DNA from: Halichondria panicea
Taxonomy: Eukaryota; Porifera; Demospongiae; Suberitida; Halichondriidae
Assembly (NCBI RefSeq): GCF_963675165.1
Contig: NC_087377.1
Coordinates: forward strand, 14,318,198 to 14,382,197
Length of the DNA: 64,000 nucleotides
Direction of reading: 5' to 3'
Shown: positions 48,370 to 59,224 of the stretch, piece after piece
Layout of the letters: every line of letters starts with the position of its first letter
Position numbering within the stretch: position 1 is the stretch's first letter
The notes under the pieces: generated by a model
What the model was told of the DNA's origin: nothing
The model's input: only the letters and a program-made list of their open reading frames with translations
Database searches by the model: none
Translations under genes and position numbers: made by a program

Positions 48370-49740
48370 CTGGCTGTTGAAGCTCTTTGCGGATGACCTT
48401 GCTCACATGATGCATGATCTCAATAGGGAGAAGGAGATACGGCATCTCAGCCAGCGCATCGTGGGGCCATAGGGTTGTTTCCACTTTTCTGATAATTGGG
48501 AGGCAAGTCTTTTAATAGAAAGTGGTTGCGATTGGGGCCAGTCCTCTGGTCAACGAAAACACGAGGGGGGAGAATGAGGAGTGTTCTATCTCACGGACTT
48601 TTTGTTCGTATTGCCTTTTCTTTTCTTTTTCGTGGCTCCTGTATGTGGCGGACATGGAGCGCTTTTGGTTAGAGGGGGGGCAGGGGGTTGAATACCCTCA
48701 CATCTAGGTACGTTCTCAAGTTTCAAAGGTACTTCCCCAGAATCCGTCCACCACCACGTCAAGGCGGGCACCATCCTGTTTATTTGTTGAGGCGCCTTCA
48801 AAGGTTTCACTTGTCACTGGTTGTAGGGTGGGTTCTGTTGCGACATCGTGGCAGGTTTCTTTCAGCAGAGAGGCAGTGATATCTCTCAGTTCATTGTGCC
48901 TTATACTGGGGTAGCCTCCTCTGGGGCATGAGAGAGCGTGTTGAATGGAGAACGTCTGTCCACAAACACAGTGGGATGGTGTGTTTGCTGGGGGCCAACC
49001 ATACCTCAGGGCTATTGCGTCACGAAAGGCAGTTTTGTGTATAGGGTAAATTTGTGCTCTTCCAATGGTAAAGCAGATAGCCAGCTTGAGGCACCTTTCT
49101 CGCTCCCAAGGTCCATCGCTAGTTGTTGAGGTTGAGGCAGGGAATCTCTAACCATAATTGCAGATTGTTTTGCATGTTCACCTCTTTTCTCTCTGACAAT
49201 TATTTTTTCCTCCATTTGTTCCACAAGAGTGTCGTACGGGTACGTGATGTTCTTTGCTACTATAAGATCCACAAGGGGTTTTGTAATTGACTTAGACATA
49301 ATAAACTGTTCTCCGGCTGTTGCGGCAGGGTCAGGGAGGTTTAACCCACCAAGTCTTGTTAGTAATGCGAACAATTGTCTTTCTGTGTCGTTGGGGGCTT
49401 CTCTTCCAGTGAGTTTTGGGATTAGGTGACACCTGACGGTTTGCTCTAGGGGGTTTAAAAGCATGATATGTTTGGAGTTGTTCTAGTGAGGTACGCCCAT
49501 TTGCTGGTGAATCCATGTGTCATTGAGCATGTGGTTGGCTATCGGCAATTTCTGAAAGCTTCACAATTTCTTCACACCATACCTTCGCTTTTTTATTCAC
49601 AAAGTTTACGATAAATTCTGGTTTTCCAATGGGGGAGCCAAGCACTGTTGGACTGTCACGACAAAATCGGTCCGCTGCCAAATTTAGTTCACATGCACCA
49701 AAGATGGTCCGGCCGCCACGCTTGATTTGTGTAGCCAAAG
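48370..49740 (-). mobile_element. Retrotransposon fragment, region C-terminal to the reverse transcriptase
   Basis: Minus-strand frames carry blocks common in a family of invertebrate retroelement proteins: VLGSPIGKPEF and WCEEIVKLSEIADSQPHA (49,690-49,520), PNDTERQLFALLTRLGGLNLPDP (split here, near 49,400), LGSEKGASSWLSALPLEEH (near 49,090), GARLDVVVDGFWGS (near 48,745), and KRLASQLSEKWKQPYGPTMR-like sequence (about 48,510-48,440). Frameshifts and stops separate them. The reverse transcriptase part would lie beyond 49,740 and is absent. I cannot assign the clade; a LINE-like element is most likely. Confidence 0.75.
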
Positions 49741-49814
49741 AGATGAAGATAATGCAGCTGCAGAGTGCTAGCTATATACAGTCAGAATAAGAAGCACAGA
49801 TTGACAGAGTAAGA

Positions 49815-50580
49815 TTGCTGAAGCCCATTGGACCAAGATGGAAGATATTGCAGCTGCAGAGTGTTCAGAATCATGTAGAAGCACAGAGTATGAGTGCTGA
49901 AGACAACCTGCTTGATGCAGTATATAATTACATAAATGAAGTCAGGTATCCAGTGGAAGCAAGTGCAGACAAGAAGAGATCAGTTAGAAGAAAGGCCAAG
50001 AAATTTGCTGTAGAGAATGGAAAGCTATTCTAATTGAAGAAAGGAAATTAGAATGTTTCAATGCACGTGTATCTACTTTATGCACAGAGTACAGTTGAGG
50101 TGAGATATATAAGAGTACAGTTGAGGTGAGATATATAAGAGATCGGAGTGAACAACTAAGAATTTTTCGAGCATCACATATCGAACCAACATGCAGTTGG
50201 TCACATGGGAATCAAAAGAACCTGTATCGTATCAATGAGAGGTTCGTATGGCATGGACTCATCCAAGGATGTAGAGGAAATCATATGGTGTGTGTTATAC
50301 TTATTACTGTTATCATAATGTTTATTGAGTAATACTTCAAAGGTGTCTGGATGTGACATTTGTCAACGGGTCAAGCAAAAGATGACAACCACGTCACCTG
50401 AACTGCACCCTGTTCGTGCATGTGAAAAGCCCTTTCTACCACATTAGCATAGATTTTGTTGGACCTATCACCCCGATCTCTGAGGATGGCTCTAGATATA
50501 ATTATACTGACCATTAGTGATTATTTTACAAAATGGGTTGAGGCAATCCCCACTCCTACGAACTGTGCAAGCTCTCCTAT
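49815..50580 (+). mobile_element. Decayed integrase gene (same family as 25,050-26,164)
   Basis: The first part reads LLDAVYNYINEVRYPVEAS and KKFAVENGKLF, then a zinc-binding HH-CC part (SHIEP, GHMGIKR-like, RINERFVWHG). A likely intron starts GTGTGTG near 50,288 and ends TTCAAAG before GTGTCTGG at about 50,341. The next exon has CDICQRVKQK and, in shifted frames, IDFVGPITP and SDYFTKWVEAIPTP, ending near 50,560. The intron lies at the same place as in the 26,164 copy. Frameshifts make it dead. Confidence 0.75.
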
Positions 50581-50594
50581 TTAATGCCAATGGA

Positions 50595-50720
50595 CATTAA
50601 AGCTCTCCTATATACCTGGGGAAATTGTTTAATGCACATGCATTATAAAAATGCCTCATAGTATATAGGAGAGATATAGTGCCGACGAGCATTAAAGCTC
50701 TCCTATATACTTGGGGCACT
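50595..50720. repeat. Short repeat with inverted and direct copies
   Basis: ATTAAAGCTCTCCTATATAC occurs at about 50,597 and 50,693 in direct orientation. GTATATAGGAGAG near 50,660 is the inverse of the core. It looks like a small foldback piece. Confidence 0.6.
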
Positions 50721-51016
50721 TTTTTCATTTAGTGACATTCTGTACGGAACCCCCACCTATACCTCCCCACCCCACAGCTCATCTTCTCCTCCCAGCTCAC
50801 GACCTCCCCGCCCTCGACCTCCGCTGAAATCTCTCAAAGTTAAATTTAGGGGGGGAGTCATTCGTGACTAGGAGTCAATGACAGGGGGAGTCATTTATTC
50901 CTAGGCATGAGTGACCGGGGGTCACTGGTAACTATAGGTATATAGGAGTGACCGGGAGTCATTATTTGGGGGAGTCATTCGCGCCTATATGACAACGGTA
51001 TACCATTGCTGTATTC

Positions 51017-51193
51017 TAGCCTCCTTCGCAGCCTCTCCTTTTTCTGTTCTTTGTCACAGAGGAGGAACAAAGAAAGAAAGAAGGAAACTTTGTCTCTTCC
51101 TTCTTTCTTTCTTTGTTCCTCCAATTAGTCCCATATTTTATCTTATTGAACTATGACAAAGAACAGAAAAAGGAGAGGCTGCGAAGGAGGCTA
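51017..51193. repeat. Nested double inverted repeat
   Basis: Outer arms of 40 bp at 51,017-51,056 and 51,154-51,193 are exact inverse copies (TAGCCTCCTTCGCAGCCTCT...). Inside the left half, a second inverted pair of 25 bp lies at 51,061-51,085 and 51,098-51,122 (GGAGGAACAAAG...). This would fold into a hairpin within a hairpin. No coding sequence. Confidence 0.92.
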
Positions 51194-51895
51194 GCAATTT
51201 AAGCTGTATTCACAACTATGTTGATAATAATTATCTCAGCAAGTTTGGACTAGATATCTAGTGTGAACAGCTTGCGTAAAAATTCAAAGGTAGCTCATTC
51301 TGAATAGTCTCTGTGGTTGGTGGAACTCATGGCTGCATATCTCCAGATGTGAAAGGAACCAGTGACTGCCTAAAGTATCAACTAGTGTATCTGATGCATG
51401 TGCATGCTTAGCAGCAAGCTAGAAGGCTTGAAGTCATTCATGATGTTTTCTATGCTATTGCCAAGTTGTGTATTTATGTCAAAGTTTGTGTAACTGCTTT
51501 GCAAATACCATTCATTTTTATGGCATTTACCTTGAATATGTTGTTATTCAGATTAATTGTTCACCAATTTTTAGCTTGCTACGTCGATGGTGAACAGCTT
51601 GCTCAAAAATTCGCAATCATTTAACACAACTATGCTTGTTTGACCCAAATTCATAATTTAAAGTGTTTATCGTATGTTAAACTGTCTTCTTATTACACAT
51701 TTCAACTTCTAGCTCTAAAAATCTTTATTTTTATCAGAAACAAAGTAAAACTGTTAAATTCTCCTTAATATATTCATGAGGCAACTTGTAGCACTTCCTG
51801 TCTTACAACATTTGGGGTCTTAGGGCAGACTGTTTATTATAAATGAATTTTTACCAATCAAGGAAGAAAGGAGGACTGAGTCTGAAAAGAACATT

Positions 51896-52928
51896 ATGCC
51901 CATTGCATCCAAAATATTTATGCTTGCTGCTTTGCTCTGTTGCGCAGGTATGATAACTAAATGTGTATGCATGCTTGCATTTGTAGATTGGTTTTAATTT
52001 GTTCTCAGGCTCATCCACTGATGAAACTTTCAGGCCTATATTGACTAGTCGCTTAAACAACTCATCTCTCACATTGAATTGTTCAGTGAACTGTTCCTAC
52101 GCAAAAATTATTTGGAATATAGGAAATTCTAGATCTAATCGTAACAATATCTACAATATCAATGGAATTCAAAATTTTATTCAAACAAATACTACTAATC
52201 GGCGTTGCACCATGGATAATACAACACCACAAATATTTGAGCTAATAATTGACATTTCGATTCCAAACATAAGTTCAATTTTGCCAAGTATCACTTGTGT
52301 AGGTGTGCTAGGAAGGGACGACAATTTTGTCTTCAGTGCAAATACTGTTAATCTAGCGATATTACTCACTGAAAAAACAAGTAAGTGGTCAATTGTAAAT
52401 TAAATATCATTCCTAATACGATTGATTGTTGTTCTCCCCTATTTAGGTGTGAACCAAAGTGAAACATCTTGGCCTATATTGACGTTGTGTTTTTCACAAG
52501 TTTCAGGAAGAGGAGAGTGGGTGCCTAATCCTGCTGACCTACTTTGTGAAGAAGGTGTCTTATACAAGATAGCTTCTGACATGACATTATATAATAATTG
52601 TCTCCATGTACAAGCACCCATTACTAACGAATCAGTTCATATCAATACCTCTTGTGTATCAGAGAAAGATGGCGACTCTTTATCAATTGCTGAGATTACA
52701 GGAGTGAGTACAAGCATAACGTTCTTAATGGCAACACTCCTTGGATTCCTCGCTGGACTCGTTATGATGCACCTTTGCTCTCATAAGAAGGCAGTGTACT
52801 CCCCAGCAGTTGAAGGACAAGCTAACATAGAACCTATTGCACCAGCTAGTCCTGTTTATGAGGAGGTGTTACCTAAAGAAGAGATTGAACTCAATACTAA
52901 CCAGGCTTATGGACCAGTAAGAGTGTGA
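51896..52928 (+). CDS. Receptor C: small single-pass Ig-like receptor
   Basis: Three exons keep frame and give 301 residues: 51896-51947, 52009-52380 and 52447-52928. Exon 1 is a signal peptide (MPIASKIFMLAALLCCAG). Exon 2 is Ig-like (LTLNCSVNC, KIIWNIGN, PSITCVGVLG) with several NxS/T sites. Exon 3 has a second Cys-containing extracellular region (EWVPNPADLLCEEG...NCLHV) and one membrane helix (ITFLMATLLGFLAGLVMMHL) with GxxxG spacing followed by Cys-Ser-His-Lys-Lys. The short tail has PVYEEV and EIELNTNQAYGPV, the latter matching the tail motif of A2, A3 and B1. It lies between the retroelement-rich stretch and the duplicated block. No duplicate was found in the window. Confidence 0.87.
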
Positions 52929-53470
52929 AAAACATGACTGTGTTAGTGTTCATGTTAAATTCCAATGTTATTTTTTTGATGAGCCAGATAGTATTCCATC
53001 CACTAGCTGGTGTGATCTGAATTGACTATTATCTCAATCACCTGTTTACAGTGCAATCATATACACTAAAACTTAATTGTTGCCACCAATTACATAAATT
53101 GTCATCAACTTTCAATAGCCAGAGATATCCCAATAGAAAACATGCATTGCTATGAGAGGGCTGGCTTTACATGTGATGCAGTTTTAGGATGATTTTTAAA
53201 CTAACATAGCATACTCACTCAATTGATGAATAACCAGATTTGACTATGCGAATCTTTGTTGCCAAAAAACTGTGTGCACTTTACTAACATTGATAAGCTA
53301 CTCAGGTTGCATATATATAGAAAAAAATGTATGAGATGATGAGCACTGTACATTTGAGAATTTACTTCGTTCTTCACAAATACTGGTAATTAAGGCAGTG
53401 TATACTGTTATAGTTATATTTTTATACTGTCAGTTATAGCCTATAAGCTGACAAAATTCTTAGGGCTAGT
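52929..53470. other. No gene recognised downstream of receptor C
   Basis: AT-rich sequence without repeats known from elsewhere in the window and without coding signals. Confidence 0.5.
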
Positions 53471-53477
53471 GTATACA

Positions 53478-53570
53478 AGTGTTTCTCTGACTGTTGAGGG
53501 AGGAGTGAGTCTGGTTGGTGAACACTGTCCTGAAACTGTCAGACTGTTGTCACGGAGTGGACCTCACCAT
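53478..53570 (+). pseudogene. Fragment of a type-B Ig exon
   Basis: It matches the first 90 bp of B1 exon 2 (GTTTCTCTGACTGT..., GAACACTGTCC), on the + strand, opposite to B1 and B2. It breaks off after the first Cys region. It shows a third type-B copy once existed in inverted orientation. Confidence 0.8.
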
Positions 53571-53989
53571 TTTGACATGGTTATGCCGAACAGGGCCGTA
53601 GCCACCAGTCCGGTTAGTCAGGTTTCAACCTAGCCTCGAGACCAGGCCGATTAAAATACGGTCTATTGCATGGGTTATAGTGCACATGTGCCAACTGAGG
53701 AAAACATTGAGAGGATGGGCACTAAGAATTAACTTAGTTATTCTTCTAATTTGTCAAATACTGGTAAGATTATTAACTAAGGTATTGAGAGGTTTGAAAG
53801 CATCATTTCTCAAGAGCGATAGACTATAATTATATGAATCTCCAATTATACATACGTGAGATATTTGAGCGTAAGTTCAAATGACCCTTCCCAACTACAA
53901 TCAGCTACAGTAGAGACTTTGAACACATTGGTGGTTTGTAAACCGTTCATTCAGTGGATCCTGTAGATCACTAAAAATACCGATCCCAA

Positions 53990-54400
53990 AATTTCTGATG
54001 AGATCACCTCTGCCCTAGGGTACCTAAATAGGCTCAATAATTTCTATTGGGATTTCAAACCTAAAAAAATTACTAGACACAAGGGTCACATCATACTAAC
54101 GTGCTTTGGATTTCGCAAAGAAACCTTGGGGACGCAACCACCTCAACTTTTTGTGGCACCCCCAAACATAACATTTTATCCCAAAGCAAAAGAGAGGCTG
54201 CAATGTCAACGGGTGGTACGTGGACTGGTCACCTATACCTAATGATGCACGAGCTGCCACCGTTTTATGCTTGAGATGTTGTTCTACTTTTAAGAATCAA
54301 TGTACTACAACTGCAGCCTTTAGTTCTTGGAGTTTATCAATTGTACCTTTTCGCCTTTTTTGCTGGTAATTTTTCACGCTATTTGGTGGTTTATCCGGCC
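53990..54400 (+). pseudogene. SGK-like kinase pseudogene 3
   Basis: It covers the C-lobe start: DEITSALGYLNRL, then FYWDFKPKKI, GHIILT, FGFRKET and a frameshifted TFCGTP region near 54,150. It shares the Tyr-Trp-Asp form of the catalytic loop with the intact gene. Stops and frameshifts abound. No N-lobe piece is seen. A receptor remnant follows. Confidence 0.8.
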
Positions 54401-54534
54401 AATCCTAGCATTTTACTGGTAGGGTGATGATTTGCTACAACAAATTCCCTATCATTCATCACTGAGAAATTAACTCTGAGGTTATCGCTATAGCTAACCC
54501 TAGCTGACATCTATAGCTACCAATTGAAACACGG

Positions 54535-54720
54535 GACAATGACAATTTCTATGAGCACTACAATAGCTTTGCTGGTTTCTCATGAGTACGTTATAGAATC
54601 AGGAGGTATACGGGAATAAGATAATAGCCACTTCAATCGGCAAGATCTTAATGCGTGTGTATGCTCGTTTTCTACGATATTATACTGCACACACAAACAG
54701 AATTGTTCCAGGGAGTCCGG
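54535..54720 (+). pseudogene. Type-A receptor remnant after kinase pseudogene 3
   Basis: The end of the FN3-like exon (GAGTACGTTATAGAATCAGG, near 54,583), the following intron and the start of the first-helix exon (AATTGTTCCAG near 54,699) match A3 and A4. The sequence then jumps into the segmental duplication. Confidence 0.8.
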
Positions 54721-55469
54721 AAACCTTAAAAGTGTGGAACCAAGGAAACCGAACCCCGGTTAAGGGGGGCTTTGCGCCCTCTTAAAATTCCTCCATACAC
54801 ATTTGGGCGAAGGGGCGCGCCAAACGGTGGGAGAAAAATTACTTTACTATACATGTGATGATTTAGCAACTTTGTGAGCTCTCGATCTGCATATGCCACA
54901 TCTAATGGATGCAGTGCAGGTCACGCATGTTTGACTATCGAGTCAATGGGGTTAGTTAAGGCCATCAAACAGACGTAGCACACAGGATGACTTTATGGGA
55001 AACTTGAAGAGGTAATACTATATATCACGTACACACCAGAACTCTGTTAATTTCCATTCAAGAGTATAAAGTTGAGTTGTATGTATTCGCATTGATAGAA
55101 ACATATATAATAATATTGCAGCTATAATAATACTTATTTTAAATTCTGTACTTGTGACACAATGTACTGTTTGCATGTGATGTCACTTCACTATAATTAG
55201 TGCATGTTTATCATAATTGGAACACTATAATTATATACACACACCTTGCTATTGAGACTATAATAGTATGCAGTATAATTATGATAATCAACTACGTTAC
55301 ATTGATTGTATGAGTGCATGAAGGATTGTATAATTGGAAGTGTGAGATATACACAATACTGTTACAAAATATCCGATAAGGTTCAACGTTGTGATACTGC
55401 ACTGAACTGACAAACTTGCATGTGCTAGATCTATACAATTATAAACGGGAGACTCTATATTTGCAAGAT

Positions 55470-56998
55470 TAAAGCAGTTAATGAACGTAATCGTACTCCA
55501 CTTTATTCTCTGGGTCAGTGGATACTCTTGCCAAACCATACGACTGATTCACTTCCATGTTCATCTTGCCTCTTCTATATAGCTCCACTTCTTTTCAAAA
55601 TTCCCACTTTATCGTAAGATAGGTTAGCTTTTAATCTCATTTCCTCATCTGGTCGAGAACGTTCCTTCTTTGGCTTTCCATAAGACTCGTTAGGAATTGA
55701 ACTTACACTCGACTTTGTATAAACACTACTGCCTATTATTGGATCATCGGCTTCACAATAAAAGTGAGTCAGGTCTTCATTTTGATGTGCTGCTTCTGGA
55801 TTCGATTAGACAACCTCCCGATCAATTTCCCTTGATTCTTGTATTCGTATTTCCGGTGCATCCACTCTCGGTTGCACTCTAGTCTCCGTTTCTCTTTTTA
55901 ATTTTATGATTAGTAATTTTTTCAGCACAATATAGAATGTACCAACTCCCGTGACGAAACCGAGTACCAAAGAGAATATGAATATATACAACAACAGTAG
56001 TTGCTACGGTCACTCCGATAGATACACCATTGGAACTGCTGTCTGTCACTGAAATTACAGCTGCTGATGTAAAGCTCATGCATTCATAGAACTCACCTAT
56101 AAAAAATATTATGTAGGACAGGATCACTTCTCCCCACGTTGTTAATAGCTTGGAGCTCCAACACGTAGTTACCATCTCCAGAAAGCGGGACAGTGAATGT
56201 GACGCTACACACCATTGTACATGCAGGTACCACTATTAGTAGTTGAGATGTGATGATAATCATTCCCAGTTAGGATGGCCTCATAGCGTATTTGTCGTCT
56301 AGAAACAGGGCACGCCACAACCCACGATAGACAATCATGCATGGATCAGATACGGTATAAATGTATAGCCCCTGGGCCAGTATTGCATGGTAAAAATGGT
56401 ATGGCTTACTGGTGGTTCCCATGAAACGGTCAGCATAACAGAAGCAGAAGATTTAAAGGATTTGGCAATATTGATTTGTTGAGGGTCTTCTGATAATGCA
56501 TGCATGTTGCCTTACCTGAACATCAATTGTGATTGTCTGGTGCGTTACCGGATCGCCGCATCTGATTTCATTAATGTGCTGCTCCTCAAGCTCTGAGATG
56601 TCGAGGGTAAGAGTTGAAGAAAAGTTTCCAAAATTCCGTTGATCACTCTGCAGAACTGAGCTCAACTCAACAGAAATAAAGGCTGGATTTGGTACAGTTT
56701 GAGTAGAAATCATACTGTCAGGATAGAATGAATGAATTTCTTCCTTAGTGACATTGTAACTCCAACGCAAACTAGTGAGGTCCACTCCCTCACAAAACAG
56801 TCTGACAGTTCCAGGACAGTGTTCACCAACCAGATCACTCCTCCCTCGACAGTCAGAGAAACACCTGCAACATGATTACATGCACTCAATGTTGCATAGC
56901 AAATCATGAAAACATGCAGGGATCTTACTAATTGCTCCGATTTGTCCAACAGTGAAACACAGTAAGACAATACTCATTACCAAGTGAAATACTGCCAT
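55470..56998 (-). pseudogene. Receptor B2: disabled duplicate of B1
   Basis: All four B1 exons are recognisable (exon 1 56998-56929, exon 2 from 56,864, exon 3 near 56,320-56,100, exon 4 near 56,060-55,470). Three lesions are clear. A 1-nt deletion near 56,834 shifts frame early in the Ig domain. The acceptor of exon 3 has lost its AG (GATAGACAAT side near 56,325). In exon 4 the Tyr codon of the first tail motif became TAA near 55,806. Further indels affect the helix and tail, including a 9-bp loss near 55,700. B1 is therefore the only intact type-B gene here. Confidence 0.88.
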
Positions 56999-58689
56999 CC
57001 TATTAATATATATAATAGCTACTTGCAATTGAGGCAGAACAATAATGGCTATTACTATGATTCTTTTACTAAAAACAAATATACATCACTATAGCTATCT
57101 CGTAGTTCACGTGCAGTCTCTCATACTTCAATTCACATGTTGATGTGGATTAGATCTATTTGAAGACAAGGTTAATATCAGTTGCAAAACATTGCTTTCT
57201 ATGTACCTGGTTATAGTGTTCAGTTATAACTTCATATTATTTTCATAATCTGGATCACCTGGAGAGTATATAGGTCTTACGTTAGCTGCCCTTCAGATTT
57301 CAGTAGACAAAGTATAAGCCCTGATAAATAATGCTCGGAATAATCTGGAATGTAATAGCATGAACAGTATAAATTTGTCTTCTTTCTTCCTACAGTGGAT
57401 TGCAACCTTTCTCTTGTGAGATTTGATGCTTGAGGCAAGGCTTGCATGAGCATGAGGAACTTTGAAGACTTCAAATTAGATGATCTTGCTGTTATAAATA
57501 TTTGTATTTAGAGCCATTCTGCGCATGCTCAATAGTGTTTAAATGTGCGGTTAATTTTGCCTATTATTCAAGATGCTGCCTATCAAGTGCATGTATTAAT
57601 TAGCTCAGGCCTAGCATTGAGCGTGAACAAAAACTTAGCCAACAAGTTCGCTTGAATTCCATCGCTGAACGAAAAGGCACCCAAAAAACCTGATAATCGA
57701 GTAGTAATCACTGCATGTGTATACTTATGTAAATATAAGAAATCATGCATAAATTATATATAATAGTAGCTAAACTATTCAGGAATGTTGTGCAGACCTT
57801 ATAGCCGACAACGATTGGTCTTTTCCATTTTGCTAAGAGATTGTCCACTATATAGAAAAATCCGTTGCTGTTTTATAATTAACCACCACATATATACCCA
57901 CCACCTTTGGTTACCATGGAAATCTTTTTTTGGATCGTTCTCTACTTACACAATGGTATCAGCAGTATTACTTAGAAATTATTTTGTGATTGTAGCTATT
58001 ATGTATACCAATACTGAGGAGCAAATATTGCGTTTTTTACTCTCTAGACTAAAGGCACTGTAATTATCAGTGGAAATGGATGGCTTGGTCGACCTTGCCC
58101 ACAGAAAAAAAGGCGTTATATGATTATCGGGATGTTTGCAGGGACATTTTATACTGGGACAAAAAACCAGGGGAAAAAGCTGGGAATCTAATACTCTTCC
58201 ATAAACTCTGCTGTACTGGGTATGACCAGGAGCACTCCTGGTATATGACTATGTTAGAAATGTTGTGAACCTTTTTATAGACAAACTATTGTGAAAAGGT
58301 GATGACACTGCAAATAGTTGTGGCTCAGGTGCTGTTGCAGGAAAGTGACCGCCTAATACTAGTTGGGCGGAAGTCCTGCCACGGCAAAATCTGTCCCCCC
58401 TAAAATTAGTCTAGGGGGACCAATTTTGGCAGCAAAAGTGGTCCCCCTGGACTGGTCTTGATTGGATTGCCATAATTGGTCCTACCCTGCCTGAATGCTG
58501 TGAGGATGCAATCCTCTGAGCCTCCTTCTTTTGGACTGTAGATAGTGTCTCAACTGTCTATTTCAATTTTCATCAACAACACATGCATCGCGAGCCATCA
58601 GTAATATTAAAATCAGGCTAGTGTATACTCACAATAAAGTAGATGAATGTATCAGTTAGATCTATGCAGTAAATGAGGGCTTAGCCAAC

Positions 58690-59035
58690 TGTAAATTACT
58701 TTTTGCAGTTTCTACAGTACCAGCGTTTATTGGTGTTTAGTACTTCTTCATCGATTTTCTCGCAAGTGTCGTGATACCACTGCACCATACCACCCTGTCA
58801 GACGCAGCTCCTGAATCTGTCAAACGACAGTGACAACATACATCGAACGACTCTGTTTTGCTGGGGCGACTAATAGCTCTTCTTGAGCGATTAATTGGAA
58901 AGTGGTCTAGTTGCCCGCTCTCAAGACACTGGATCAAGTGGTTTCTTATCTGTATCTGCATGGTTATAAACCACACTAGTAGGATTGATTGCGAGACATA
59001 AGGAAGTTGCAAAAGCCAAAGCAAACAGACATTAC
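58690..59035 (-). pseudogene. C48/PHD pseudogene 1, duplicate 3' part
   Basis: It is the counterpart of 46,155-46,515 in the segmental duplication: LFALAFATS-like remnant, RNHLIQCLESGQLDHFP, CHCRLTDSG, VVWCS, then a frameshift before WYHDTCEKID. It is truncated at about 59,030, where similarity to the first copy ends. A 4-nt difference in the zinc-finger part shows the two copies decayed separately. Confidence 0.8.
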
Positions 59036-59224
59036 TTATTCAACAATCGTTTCATCTTCTGGAGGGATGCTTGGAGTTGTTAAAGTATCACTTCGTTTGA
59101 TGTGATATTGAACTTTGACCAGGATATAATAAGGAATGTGGGTCTTTAAGACTCGTGGATATAGTACCTCCTCTGCTCTACACATTCATAACCACACATA
59201 CCCTCCCCATGCATGCTTTCACAG

